Source of the DNA: Bacillus sp. HSf4
GTDB taxonomy: Bacteria > Bacillota > Bacilli > Bacillales > Bacillaceae
Reading direction: 5' to 3'
Assembly (NCBI RefSeq): GCF_029537375.1
Contig: NZ_CP120679.1
Coordinates: 1,166,001-1,230,000, forward strand
DNA: 64,000 bases
This document shows, piece after piece, positions 34,885-43,753 of the stretch. The position numbers and the translations under genes are program-made. The first letter of the stretch is position 1; every line of letters begins with the position of its first letter. The notes under the pieces were generated by a model. It was not told the origin of the DNA. It did not search any database and saw only the letters and a list, made by a program, of their open reading frames with translations.

Positions 34885-35988
34885 TCACGCATGATGACCG
34901 GATACGGTTTCGAACAACACGGCTGTTCCGATGCCGCCCCCGCTGCCGATCGCTGCGATGACATACTTCAGATCAGGTCTTCTCTTCGTCTCATGAAATA
35001 AACGGGTCACCAAAATGGCCCCAGAAGCGCCGTAGGGATGACCGAGCGCCAAGGCGCCTCCCCTGACATTCAGTTTATGATAGCCGATTCCAAGTTCTTG
35101 GGCGCACGCCGCGATTTTGACGGCGAATGCTTCATTGATTTCAAACAGATCGATATCTTGAACGGACAGACCTCTTCTCCGTAACAGTTTTTGAATCGCG
35201 GGCACGGGCGAGATTTGCGGGAAATTTGGATTGACGCCGCTGACTTCACTGTCGACGAATCGCAGAACGGGCTTTAAGCCGAGCGCTTTTGCTTTTTGTT
35301 CGTCCATGACGACGACGGCGCTTGCGCCGTCGTGAATTCCGCAGCTGTTGGCGGCTGTCACGGTGCCTTGCTTTTTAAAAGCCGGCTGAGCCCTTTGGAC
35401 GATTTTTTCGATCTGCCGCTTGCTGAGCATACTTTCATCAGCCGTCAAGTCTTGAAACGGCAGGATTTCATCTTCATAATAACCGTTTTCAAACGCCCTT
35501 ATGCTTCTTTGATAGCTTAACAGTGTATAATCGTCCTGCATTTGGCGGGTGATGTAATAAGCTTGCGCCGTCATTTCTGCCGCTTCGCCCATATCCGGAT
35601 CCCCCCATTCATCTGGAGAAAAGCGCGCTCTTTGCGGAAAAGGGGAGAGGCTCGCACTTTCCGTTCCTCCGGCGATGTAGCAGCTTCCTGCCCCGGCCTG
35701 GACGAAACAGCAGGCGGTGCGGATCGCTTCAAGACCTGCGCTGCATTGGCGGTCGATCGTCATTCCGGTTACAGAAGCGGGAAGCCCGGCGGAAAGCGCC
35801 GCTAAACGGGCAATATTGCCTCCGGGTCCGACGACATTTCCGAGAATGACTTCATTTAAATGGCCGTTCAGCGGTTTCTCTAAATATTGAATGAGGGCGG
35901 CGGCCAATTCGTGCGGCTCTGCTGTTTTCAAAGAGCCGTTTTGTCTTGCGATGACCGTTCGTTTGGCGGCTGTGATGACCGCTCTCAT
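34885..35988 (-). CDS. yhfS: Thiolase-like acetyl-CoA acyltransferase YhfS
   Basis: 367 residues from the ATG at 35988, overlapping yhfT by 4 bases. It has the acyl-enzyme cysteine in TIDRQCSAGLEAI, NEAFAV and LGHPYGASGAIL. The C-terminal C-x-G-G-G of canonical thiolases is replaced by IGSGGGIGTA, so the second catalytic cysteine is missing. That argues against ordinary thiolase chemistry. It is the last gene of the BirA-controlled yhfU-yhfT-yhfS operon and may serve acyl-CoA steps related to pimelate or biotin supply. The reaction is unproven. Confidence 0.85.
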   Translation of the reverse strand: MRAVITAAKRTVIARQNGSLKTAEPHELAAALIQYLEKPLNGHLNEVILGNVVGPGGNIARLAALSAGLPASVTGMTIDRQCSAGLEAIRTACCFVQAGAGSCYIAGGTESASLSPFPQRARFSPDEWGDPDMGEAAEMTAQAYYITRQMQDDYTLLSYQRSIRAFENGYYEDEILPFQDLTADESMLSKRQIEKIVQRAQPAFKKQGTVTAANSCGIHDGASAVVVMDEQKAKALGLKPVLRFVDSEVSGVNPNFPQISPVPAIQKLLRRRGLSVQDIDLFEINEAFAVKIAACAQELGIGYHKLNVRGGALALGHPYGASGAILVTRLFHETKRRPDLKYVIAAIGSGGGIGTAVLFETVSGHHA

Positions 35989-37421
35989 TTGATCAGCTCC
36001 TTCAGCTGTTTTCTCACGAGGCTGCGGGCGATTTTTCCTCCGGCAGTATGCGGAAGCTCTTCGACAACATGCCAGCTTCTCGGGATTTTGTAGGGGGCGA
36101 GCCTGCGTCTGCATAACGCTTTCAGCTCTTTGACGGAGGCTCCGCCCTTAATGACGGCTGCCGCTTTTTCTCCCCAATAATCATCGGCGATACCGACGAC
36201 CGCCGCTTCTTCGACCTCAGGATGCGAGGTGAGGACAGCTTCGATCTCTTCAGGGAAAATATTAATGCCTCCGTAGACGATCATGCTGTTCTCTCTTCCG
36301 GAGATGTACAAGTATCCGTCATCATCCATCCAGCCCATGTCACCGACCGTCATCCACCCGCTTTCGTCAGGGCGGGGGAAGCCGGCTTGTTCCTGCAAAT
36401 AGCCTGAAAACACCATCGGGCTTTTCACATAGATTTTGCCGACCTCGCCGGTATCGGCAATATCCCCTGAGTTCCGGCGGATGGAGACGTCAACGTTTTG
36501 AAAGGGGCGTCCGACTGAAGCGGGCTTCACCTGAAAATCGCGGGGAGCGGAAACGGAGACGAAGCTTAATTCTGATGTCCCGTAGAAATCATATAACAAA
36601 AGATTAGGATAGGCTTTTTGGAACGCGTTTTTGGCGTGTTGGCTCCAATTGGCGCCGGAAGAAATAATTTTAAGGGGTCTTTCGATCCGCCTGTTTTCCG
36701 ACAACATCGCTTCCGTCATTGTCGGCACTGTATATAACGCTGTGACAGGCAGGCTGTCGATCGTTTTTTCGAGCCGGTGCGTTGAAAATTTGTGCAAAAG
36801 GTCGACTGTTCCCCCAAGAAATAATGTGTTCATTGCGCCATATAAAAAGTGAGAAAAAAAGAGCGGACCTGGAATGACAGCCCTGTCTTCAGCGGATAAT
36901 TGAAAGTCTCTGCTGCTGATGCGGAAGCTCTCAATCCAGGAACGTTGAGATCTGATGAATGCTTTCGGCGCGCCTGTTGAACCTGATGTGAACCCGATGT
37001 AAAAGGGTTCTTCATCATCGATGTCTGGTTCATCAGCAACCGGTCTCTTCCTGATGTCCGCGAGGCATTCTTCCAAAGCAAGAGCATCTTCATATTCAGG
37101 AAAGGGCCGCTCTGTGATGAAAAGGTCGGGCTTGCAAAGTAACAGCCTTTCGATGCACTCGGCGCGGCTCCACCTCGGATCAAAGGGAACGGCCGTCCAG
37201 CCGGCTGCTGCAGCCCCGGCGAACAGCTGCAAAAAAGGAAGGCCGTTCGGCAGCATGAACGCGATCCTTTTATTTGTCCGTTTTTGGCTGTTCAGCCAGG
37301 CGGCCGTCCGGCAGACGAGCCGATGCCAGTCTTTGTATTGGATTGATTCCGTTCCGGTCTGGATGGCCGTTTTTTCAGGGTGCTGCTGTGCGTGGCGTTG
37401 ATAGGTTTCGGTGATCGGCAT
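35985..37421 (-). CDS. yhfT: AMP-dependent acyl-CoA synthetase YhfT
   Basis: 478 residues, shorter than LcfB. It has the P-loop FYIGFTSGSTGAPKAFIRS, LLYDFYGTSELSFVS, the GWMTVGDMGWMDDDGYLYISGRENSM core and a C-terminal HTAGGKIARS lysine. It activates a carboxylic acid to its CoA thioester. Being between bioY and the thiolase-like yhfS behind a BirA operator suggests a substrate linked to biotin precursors, such as a dicarboxylic or fatty acid. This is inference. It starts 17 bases after bioY. Confidence 0.88.
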   Translation of the reverse strand: MPITETYQRHAQQHPEKTAIQTGTESIQYKDWHRLVCRTAAWLNSQKRTNKRIAFMLPNGLPFLQLFAGAAAAGWTAVPFDPRWSRAECIERLLLCKPDLFITERPFPEYEDALALEECLADIRKRPVADEPDIDDEEPFYIGFTSGSTGAPKAFIRSQRSWIESFRISSRDFQLSAEDRAVIPGPLFFSHFLYGAMNTLFLGGTVDLLHKFSTHRLEKTIDSLPVTALYTVPTMTEAMLSENRRIERPLKIISSGANWSQHAKNAFQKAYPNLLLYDFYGTSELSFVSVSAPRDFQVKPASVGRPFQNVDVSIRRNSGDIADTGEVGKIYVKSPMVFSGYLQEQAGFPRPDESGWMTVGDMGWMDDDGYLYISGRENSMIVYGGINIFPEEIEAVLTSHPEVEEAAVVGIADDYWGEKAAAVIKGGASVKELKALCRRRLAPYKIPRSWHVVEELPHTAGGKIARSLVRKQLKELIK

Positions 37422-37438
37422 GGTGAAATTCCTCCAAA

Positions 37439-37984
37439 CTATATTCCTTGTCTCTTGATCTGCATCGCTTTTCTTAATTTTAGCACGAGATAAGCCGCAA
37501 TGGCCGACTTTAACAGATCACCGGGAACATAGACCAGGCAGAACGTCAGCGCTTTTTGAAGAGAAATGTTCATCAGAAAGGCCTGAACAGGTACGCCAAC
37601 TGCATAGATAAAGAGAATGCCAAATAAAAGGTGAATCAAAAAAAGGTGTCTGAAATGCAGAACAGACAGCCTCCCGACGGCTAAAGCGATGAAGAAAGCT
37701 GCGGCGGGATAGGCCAGCAGGAAGCCTGCGCTCGGACTTGTAAAGACACCGATTCCGCCCCGGCCTCCCGCAAGAATCGGCATACCGCTTGCAACAAGCA
37801 GCAAAAAGACGATGAGACTGAGCCCGGCGTTTTTCGGTTTGTTGATGCCGCCGCTAAGCATGACACCGATCGTCTGCATTGTGATCGGGACGGGTGTAAA
37901 CGGCAGCATGACCGGGGGAAAAAAACCGAGAACCGCCATAATCGCCGTGCTAAGTGAAATGAAAACCATATCTTTTACATGCAT
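37439..37984 (-). CDS. yhfU: BioY family biotin transporter (YhfU)
   Basis: 181 residues with six membrane segments and BioY signatures: FTPVPITMQTIGVMLSG, GRGGIGVFTSPSAGFLLAYPAAAF and GDLLKSAIAAYLVLK. BioY is the biotin-binding S component of an energy-coupling-factor transporter. First gene of the operon with yhfT and yhfS. A BirA-type operator lies 62 bases upstream over the promoter, so expression should fall when biotin is abundant. Confidence 0.93.
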   Translation of the reverse strand: MHVKDMVFISLSTAIMAVLGFFPPVMLPFTPVPITMQTIGVMLSGGINKPKNAGLSLIVFLLLVASGMPILAGGRGGIGVFTSPSAGFLLAYPAAAFFIALAVGRLSVLHFRHLFLIHLLFGILFIYAVGVPVQAFLMNISLQKALTFCLVYVPGDLLKSAIAAYLVLKLRKAMQIKRQGI

Positions 37985-38026
37985 AGTAGACTTCGATTCC
38001 TTTCAAATATATGAATAGAATCAAAT

Positions 38027-38075
38027 TATCATTGAGACTTTTGTAATGTCAACTATAATATTTTATAGGTTTACA
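38027..38075 (-). promoter_or_regulatory. BirA operator and promoter of yhfUTS
   Basis: On the plus strand TGTCAAC (38047-38053) and GTTTACA (38069-38075) are separated by 15 bases, matching the BirA operator form TGTTAAC-N15-GTTAACA. On the minus strand TTGACA (38053-38048 region) with GATAAT 16 bases on gives a promoter whose -35 lies in the operator. Biotinyl-AMP-loaded BirA should repress it. Confidence 0.85.
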
Positions 38076-38086
38076 TAAAGGGGCGG

Positions 38087-38116
38087 AAAAAACACAGATC
38101 ATGTCATGACCTGTGT
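38087..38116 (-). terminator. Terminator of hemAT
   Basis: On the minus strand ACACAGGTCATG pairs with CATGATCTGTGT, then TTTTTT, 12 bases after the hemAT stop. Confidence 0.8.
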
Positions 38117-38127
38117 AGTGTGAAGGG

Positions 38128-39420
38128 TTATTTTTTTGTCAGTTCAACGAGAGCGTCAACTGAAGAAGCGACTTGGGATACGGCTCCATTGACTTCCTCT
38201 AGTCCGCTTAAAAAGGCCTGCAAATCGCCTTCGATTTGCCCGCTATGGTTTTTGCTAGTTTTCATACTGCTGACAATATCGTCGAACAGGTGATTGATCT
38301 CTGACATTTTATTCTTGCTTTCATTAACAAGCTGATTCACATCTGTAATGTGTTTGGTCACGATGCCGATTTGGGCGTTTGTATTATTGACGAGCTCGGA
38401 GACGGTTGAGACCGTTTTTTTCGTGTCGTCGGAAAGCTTTCTGACTTCGTTTGCGACAACCGCGAATCCTTTGCCATGCTCCCCGGCTCTCGCCGATTCG
38501 ATCGAGGCGTTGAGAGACAGCAAATTCGTTTGTTCGGCGATGCCTGTCACAATCCCAAAAATCTTTTCGATTTGCCGGGCGATTTCTTCCAGTTTTTTGA
38601 TTTCACACTCAATTTGGGTCATGCTGCTCCCCATTTGATTCAGCTGCTGTTCCTGCTCCTCGAGCTCTTTTTTGCCGCCGATCGATTTTTCCTCCACAGA
38701 TACGGCCGTCTTCGTACCCGCTCTGGACGTCTCGACGATTTCTGCTGATTTATCGACCAGTTCCTGCACCGCGCCTGTCGTTTCTGCAAATAAGGCGGCT
38801 AATGAGCCGGAGGTCTCTTTGATTTGCTTGTGAAGTTCGGTTTTTCTGTTTTCTTCCTGTGCGCGGAGTCTCGCGTGCTCATCTTCAAAGGCTTCCAGAA
38901 CGATCTGCTGTTCAATGTTGAGAATCTTTGTCGCCGCCGTGACGGCCCGTTGATAGTCTTCATTGTTTAAGCCGTTTTCAAATATCTTGAGCAGTGATAA
39001 AAGAATGTCTTGGAAAGCGGCCAAATACCACTTTGGCAAAAGACCGATCTTCAAATGAACATGTGCGATCCGAATTCTTTTTTCTAAAAATGCCTCGTCA
39101 ATCACGCCTGAAAACATTTCCTGTATATGAATGGATAATGTCTTTTTTAAGCGGTCGACAGAGCTGTTTTCATGAATGATCTCCATCAGCGAGCTTTCAT
39201 GTTCAAGGTTTTGATAGAACCGGCTGACGATCGTCTCTATATGTTCTGAAATCAAGGGTTTCAGCTTGCTCAGCACCCAAAGGTCTTCATCTGTTAAATT
39301 AACCATGGCCAGCTGTTTTTTAAATTCCGCGTGCTGTTTAAGCCTGATGCGACTCGTTTGATCATCGCTTGTACCAGCAAATAATGATCCTTCCGTTTTT
39401 CTGTCCTTTTTGAATAACAC
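38128..39420 (-). CDS. hemAT: HemAT heme-based aerotaxis transducer
   Basis: 430 residues (B. subtilis HemAT 432). Residues 1 to about 178 form a globin-coupled sensor with the proximal His122 in [12 protein letters not shown] and distal-pocket Tyr69 in RFYQNL. The rest is a methyl-accepting signalling domain with the conserved hairpin tip [34 protein letters not shown] in shortened sense. It binds O2 and signals through CheA/CheW to direct aerotaxis. It has no membrane segments, so it is a soluble transducer. Monocistronic. Confidence 0.95.
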   Translation of the reverse strand: MLFKKDRKTEGSLFAGTSDDQTSRIRLKQHAEFKKQLAMVNLTDEDLWVLSKLKPLISEHIETIVSRFYQNLEHESSLMEIIHENSSVDRLKKTLSIHIQEMFSGVIDEAFLEKRIRIAHVHLKIGLLPKWYLAAFQDILLSLLKIFENGLNNEDYQRAVTAATKILNIEQQIVLEAFEDEHARLRAQEENRKTELHKQIKETSGSLAALFAETTGAVQELVDKSAEIVETSRAGTKTAVSVEEKSIGGKKELEEQEQQLNQMGSSMTQIECEIKKLEEIARQIEKIFGIVTGIAEQTNLLSLNASIESARAGEHGKGFAVVANEVRKLSDDTKKTVSTVSELVNNTNAQIGIVTKHITDVNQLVNESKNKMSEINHLFDDIVSSMKTSKNHSGQIEGDLQAFLSGLEEVNGAVSQVASSVDALVELTKK

Positions 39421-39514
39421 AATCGTATCCCCCTGTAAACGGCAATGAAATTACCGGTTTTTTGAAAATATCCCGCTTTATTTTCTTATCGGCTTTTTTT
39501 TCCGTTTTTTAAGC

Positions 39515-41044
39515 TTAGGTATTGCTTTCAGAGGGCTTTAACGGCAGAACAGCCGGTCCTTCAATGACATCGCCGCTGATGGAAAACCTTGACCCGTGGC
39601 ACGGGCAGTCCCATGTCCGTTCCCCGTCATTCCATTCGACCTCGCAGCCCATGTGGGTGCAGGTCGTATCGACCGTATGAAGCTGTCCGTAGTCATCGCG
39701 ATAGGCGCCGGCCCGCTTGCCGCCGATCGCCACGACCGCTCCTTCTCCGGGGGCGAGGTCTTCCGGCTTCCGGATCGGCTGTTCGAGCTTTCCTTCAACA
39801 AAATGCTTTGCGACATCCGCGTTGTAGGACATCGCTTTTTTTATGCCCGGATCAGGATGAAAACGGGCAGGTGTAAAGACCTCCTGATAAGGATTGCTTT
39901 CGTTTGTGATATGGTCGGTCATGATTTGCGCGGCGAGCGTGCTTGACGTCATGCCCCACTTCTTAAATCCTGTTGCGACAAGAATCCGCTTTTCCTTCGG
40001 ATAAATCGGCCCGATATAAGGGATTTTATCAAGGCTGATTAAATCCTGTGTCGACCAGCGGTAGGGGATGTCTTCGATGCCGAGAACACCTTCTGCAAAT
40101 GATTCCAATGCCTGATAATGTTCGATTGTGTCTTTTCCCTGGCCGGTTTTATGGCTTTCGCCGCCGACGAGAACCATTTTCTCGCCGCCGATCACAACCG
40201 AACGCAGGGAGCGGGAAGGCTGGTCAATGCTTAAATACATGCCGCCCGGGTACGGTTGTTTAGGTTTGACAGCCAGGACGTAGGAGCGGCTCGGCTCAAG
40301 CCTTGCAAAATAGAAGCCTTTTTTATCATGAAACGGAAAATGCGTGCAGCACACGACATAGTCGCTGAAGATCTGCTGTCCGCTTCTGGTCAGCACTTTT
40401 GGGCGGTCGCCTTCTTTGATTTCCTTGGCGGCCGTGTTTTCAAAAATTTTTCCCCCGGCTTGCTGGATGTTCTCGACAAGATGTTTTAAGTAATAAAGCG
40501 GATGAAACTGGGCTTGATTTTTCATGACAAGACCGGCCTTAATATCGATGGCGACGGGAAGGTCTTTGATGAAATCGCGGTCGATTCCGAGCTTTTTGTA
40601 AGCCTCATACTCTTTTTTGATTTTTTCTGCCGATTGCTCTTCCGTCGTATAAATGCAGGCGTCTTGTTCTTCAAAATCACAGGGGATGTTCTGCTCAAGC
40701 ACAAGGTTTTTAATGTATGAAAGCGCCTGGAGATTTGCTTCATAATAGACCCTGGCATTCGGCATTCCGATATGGTTGATCAGCTCATCATAAATCAGGT
40801 CGTGCTGGGCGGTGATTTTCGCCGTCGTATGTCCCGTCGTTCCATTCAATATGCGGTCTGCATCAATCAAAACGACGCTATACCCTTTTTTTGTCAGCAT
40901 ATAAGCCGTTGTGATTCCGGTCATCCCGCCCCCGATGATTGCGACATCTGTTTTCACATCTTCTGAGAGGCACGGAAATTCGGGAAACACTGTGCTGTCT
41001 CTCCAAAACGATTCGGGTGAGTCCGGCAGTTTTTCTTGATTCAC
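39515..41044 (-). CDS. yhfW: FAD-dependent oxidoreductase with C-terminal Rieske domain (YhfW)
   Basis: 509 residues from the GTG at 41044, which aligns with B. subtilis YhfW (MNQEKLP) and follows GGAGGG by 7 bases. Residues ~35-400 form a DAO-type FAD domain (DVAIIGGGMTGITTAYMLTKKGYSVVLID in shortened sense, GTTGHTTAKIT). Residues ~425-505 form a Rieske [2Fe-2S] domain with CTHMGC and CPCHGSRF. The substrate is unknown; this FAD plus Rieske fusion is widespread in Bacillus. It stands alone with its own promoter region. Confidence 0.92.
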   Translation of the reverse strand: MNQEKLPDSPESFWRDSTVFPEFPCLSEDVKTDVAIIGGGMTGITTAYMLTKKGYSVVLIDADRILNGTTGHTTAKITAQHDLIYDELINHIGMPNARVYYEANLQALSYIKNLVLEQNIPCDFEEQDACIYTTEEQSAEKIKKEYEAYKKLGIDRDFIKDLPVAIDIKAGLVMKNQAQFHPLYYLKHLVENIQQAGGKIFENTAAKEIKEGDRPKVLTRSGQQIFSDYVVCCTHFPFHDKKGFYFARLEPSRSYVLAVKPKQPYPGGMYLSIDQPSRSLRSVVIGGEKMVLVGGESHKTGQGKDTIEHYQALESFAEGVLGIEDIPYRWSTQDLISLDKIPYIGPIYPKEKRILVATGFKKWGMTSSTLAAQIMTDHITNESNPYQEVFTPARFHPDPGIKKAMSYNADVAKHFVEGKLEQPIRKPEDLAPGEGAVVAIGGKRAGAYRDDYGQLHTVDTTCTHMGCEVEWNDGERTWDCPCHGSRFSISGDVIEGPAVLPLKPSESNT

Positions 41045-41178
41045 AAGGGGTCCCTCCAAAATTTAAGTTGTTCTTAAATTTTCCAATTACAAAACATTCA
41101 TGCATGAAAATGAATTGGATAAAACATGATATAGTTCATAAAATAGTAAGGTTACATTGATGTGAAGGAGGAATTGTT

Positions 41179-42036
41179 TTGAGTAAACAGCCGAAAAAAG
41201 TACTGCCTCCCCAGCACCAGACCCAGCAGCCCGGGCTGGAGTATTTGATGAATCCCCGCCCTGTTTTTGACCGCCCGAAACCGGCCAAAAAACTTGCTGG
41301 GAAAACCGCGATCATTACTGGGGGAGACAGCGGAATCGGCCGGGCGGTGTCCGTTTTGTTTGCAAAGGAAGGCGCAAATGTGGTCATCGTTTATTTCAAT
41401 GAGCACCGTGATGCAGAGGAAACAAAAGGCTATGTCGAACAAGAAGGTGTCGGGTGTTTACTGATTGCCGGAGACATCGGGGACGAAGCCTTTTGCAATG
41501 AGGTCGTCCGTCAGGCGAAAGAAGCGTTTCCGACGATCGATATTTTGGTCAATAATGCGGCTGAACAGCATCCGCAGAAGGGAATCGACAAAATCACAAG
41601 CCATCAGCTGATCAGGACGTTTCAAACGAATATTTTTTCGATGTTTTATTTGACAAAAGCCGTCCTGCCCCATTTGAAAAAAGGCAGCTCGATTATCAAT
41701 ACGACGTCTATTACGGCGTATGCCGGAAATGAAAGGCTGATCGATTATTCGTCGACAAAAGGGGCGATTACATCATTTACCCGTTCTCTCGCATTGTCGC
41801 TCGTTGATCAGGGCATCCGCGTCAACGGGGTTGCTCCGGGACCGATTTGGACGCCGCTCATTCCGTCGACATTTACCGAAAGGGAAGTCGAGGTGTTCGG
41901 TTCGACGACGCCGATGGGGCGCCCGGGACAGCCGGTTGAGGTAGCGCCGAGCTATCTGTTTTTGGCCAGTGATGATTCCTCTTACATGACCGGTCAGGTT
42001 CTTCATGTCAACGGCGGAACCATTATAAACGGATAA
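41179..42036 (+). CDS. yhxC: Short-chain dehydrogenase/reductase YhxC
   Basis: 285 residues from a TTG with AAGGAGGAATTG upstream. It has an N-terminal extension (PPQHQTQQPGLEYLMNPRP), then the SDR cofactor motif TGGDSGIGRA, NNAA, the Ser of the active site in INTTSITAY and the Y-S-S-T-K motif. It probably oxidises or reduces a small alcohol or aldehyde with NAD(P). This extended subfamily includes general-stress SDRs such as YdaD and YhdF. Divergent from yhfW. Confidence 0.92.
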   Translation: MSKQPKKVLPPQHQTQQPGLEYLMNPRPVFDRPKPAKKLAGKTAIITGGDSGIGRAVSVLFAKEGANVVIVYFNEHRDAEETKGYVEQEGVGCLLIAGDIGDEAFCNEVVRQAKEAFPTIDILVNNAAEQHPQKGIDKITSHQLIRTFQTNIFSMFYLTKAVLPHLKKGSSIINTTSITAYAGNERLIDYSSTKGAITSFTRSLALSLVDQGIRVNGVAPGPIWTPLIPSTFTEREVEVFGSTTPMGRPGQPVEVAPSYLFLASDDSSYMTGQVLHVNGGTIING

Positions 42037-42068
42037 AAAGGTCAATGCGGACGCACTTGACCTTTTTT
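42035..42068 (+). terminator. Terminator of yhxC
   Basis: AAAAAGGTCAA and TTGACCTTTTTT form a stem directly after the stop codon. Confidence 0.88.
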
Positions 42069-42072
42069 CCAT

Positions 42073-42101
42073 AAAAAAGCCAATCCTGGCGGGATTGGCT
42101 G
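42073..42101 (-). terminator. Terminator of yhzC
   Basis: On the minus strand AGCCAATCC and GGATTGGCT arms are followed by TTTTTT, beginning right after the yhzC stop. Confidence 0.85.
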
Positions 42102-42335
42102 TTATGCGTGTAATGTCAACGCTGTATATTCTCTTGAAAGTTCAAGGAAAGATTGTTCGTCTCCTTTGTCTAATGCCTCGTCGATCTTCTCTTTCAGCAT
42201 GTTCAACCGACGTTTAAACAACGATTCATCAAGGACCATTTGGATGTAGATATCCATGATGGTTACATCAAGTTCTTTTACCTTTTGGGTGTTGCGGGAC
42301 TTCATGAGCTCAGCGTACGATTTTTTCTCTTTCAT
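42102..42335 (-). CDS. yhzC: IDEAL domain protein YhzC
   Basis: 77 residues from the ATG at 42335. It ends in an IDEAL domain (LKEKIDEALDKGDEQSFLELSREY), a short helical module in Firmicutes that is also found at the C-terminus of proteins bound by ClpC or similar partners. The N-terminal part is charged and helical (MKEKKSYAELMKSRNTQ). The same gene lies next to comK in B. subtilis. Function unknown; it may be an adaptor. Confidence 0.88.
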   Translation of the reverse strand: MKEKKSYAELMKSRNTQKVKELDVTIMDIYIQMVLDESLFKRRLNMLKEKIDEALDKGDEQSFLELSREYTALTLHA

Positions 42336-42509
42336 AAAGATTCCCCCTGATGCCTTTTTTATAGTATATGGATTACACATCAAAAAATCAATAAGTATTT
42401 ATAATTTTTAGAAAATTATTTGAGTAAGCATGTTTTATGATAATAAAAGTTTGTAAATTCGGACACAAAAAAGCAAGTTTGGCAGAATAAAAAATAAAAA
42501 TGGAATTGT

Positions 42510-42522
42510 AAAAACATATTTT
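42510..42522 (+). promoter_or_regulatory. ComK-type AT-box upstream of comK
   Basis: AAAAACATATTTT fits the AAAA-N5-TTTT box bound by ComK, which activates its own promoter through paired boxes. A second A-run/T-run stretch at 42534-42556 is a looser partner. The region 42340-42600 is very AT-rich, so chance matches are possible. Confidence 0.45.
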
Positions 42523-42611
42523 CAAATTAATTGGAAAAAATCCTGTCGTTTTTTAGAGGATAATGTTAGATTAATAGTATAAATTTACTAATGTTTAGGA
42601 GGATCATGCTG

Positions 42612-43190
42612 ATGAGCACAGAGGATATGACAATGGATTCGTATGAAGTAAACCGTTCGACAATGGCCGTTCTGCCTCTGGGAGAGGGGGAAATACCCGC
42701 TTCAAAAGTACTTGAAACCGAAAGGACATTCAGGGTCAATATGAGACCTTTTCAAATCATAGAAAGAAGCTGCCGTTATTTCGGCTCAAGCTATGCCGGA
42801 AGAAAAGCCGGCACGTATGAAGTGATTAAGGTTTCCCACAAGCCGCCGATCATGGTGGACCATTCAAACAACATTTTTCTTTTTCCCACATTCTCCTCAA
42901 CGAGGCCTCAGTGCGGGTGGCTTTCCCATGCACATGTTCACGAATTTTGCGCGGCGAAATATGACAATACATGCGTCACGTTTGTGAACGGGGAAACGTT
43001 GGAGCTGCCCGTGTCCATCACATCTTTCGAGAATCAGGTTTACCGAACGGCATGGCTGAGAACCAAATTTCAGGACAGGATTGAAGGCGGAGCCATGCAG
43101 AAAAAGCAGGAATTTATGCTTTATCCGAAAGAAGACCGAAACCAGCTGATCTACGAGTTCATCCTCAGAGAGCTGAAAAAGCGCTACTGA
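42612..43190 (+). CDS. comK: Competence transcription factor ComK
   Basis: 192 residues, as in B. licheniformis ComK. The ATG at 42612 is 9 bases after AGGAGG; the ATG at 42606 is only 3 bases after it. The conserved core is intact: NRSTMAVLPL, ERSCRYFGSSYAGRK, DHSNNIFLFPTFSSTRPQCGWLSH in shortened sense, and FENQVYRTAWLRTKF. ComK binds AT-boxes to switch on DNA uptake and recombination genes and its own gene. The reading frame is complete, so competence is not lost through this gene. The 3' end overlaps yhjD by 7 bases. Confidence 0.96.
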   Translation: MSTEDMTMDSYEVNRSTMAVLPLGEGEIPASKVLETERTFRVNMRPFQIIERSCRYFGSSYAGRKAGTYEVIKVSHKPPIMVDHSNNIFLFPTFSSTRPQCGWLSHAHVHEFCAAKYDNTCVTFVNGETLELPVSITSFENQVYRTAWLRTKFQDRIEGGAMQKKQEFMLYPKEDRNQLIYEFILRELKKRY

Positions 43191-43549
43191 CCGGGTTCAG
43201 CCGCGAATAAATAGTGCTCCAAAAGCGCGGCGACCTGATTGCGAATGCGGGGGTTGAAGTAATTGTGCTCCTCCTCGTATCCTTCATAGATGAAGGAATA
43301 CATCGTAAACGCTTCGTCCCGGGACACTTCATGAACTTTGACGTTTCGTTTTCGCAAATCGTTTTTGACATCGTGTAAATCGCGCTGAGCCAGCTTCAGC
43401 GCCTGCTCAATCAGGCGCAGATAAGGATCTTTCAGCTTGAACGGCCCCTGCTGGATGATGCTGAAATCCCGATTTAATATGCTGATGGCCATCGGAAGGT
43501 AAATCGCCTTTTCAATCGTGTCCCTGATGTCGGCGGGAATTCTTGTCAT
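43184..43549 (-). CDS. yhjD: YhjD-like conserved small protein
   Basis: 121 residues, soluble and mostly helical: MTRIPADIRDTIEKAIYLPMAISILNRDF, then PYLRLIEQALKLAQRDLHDVKNDLRKR and YEEEHNYFNPRIRNQVAALLEHYL. It resembles the small B. subtilis protein YhjD at the same locus by position and length. No catalytic motif is visible and its function is unknown. It is convergent with comK, overlapping its end by 7 bases. B. subtilis genes yhxD, yhjA, yhjB and yhjC, which lie in between there, are absent. Confidence 0.7.
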   Translation of the reverse strand: MTRIPADIRDTIEKAIYLPMAISILNRDFSIIQQGPFKLKDPYLRLIEQALKLAQRDLHDVKNDLRKRNVKVHEVSRDEAFTMYSFIYEGYEEEHNYFNPRIRNQVAALLEHYLFAAEPGQ

Positions 43550-43753
43550 GGCATTTCTCCTCTTTCTTGTGTTAGGAACGTTTGTTCTTGTTTTTATTTT
43601 ACACGAAAAGCTGTTCTTTTTTCAAGAACGGGAAAAAATGACTAAAATGTTATGGTTGAATCAGACTAATACAGAAACTGCTGAAGACAGATGATTTAAA
43701 GTTTTTCTGTTAACGTGTAGAATAGAAGTAGACAACCGTCTCGAGGAGAATAA

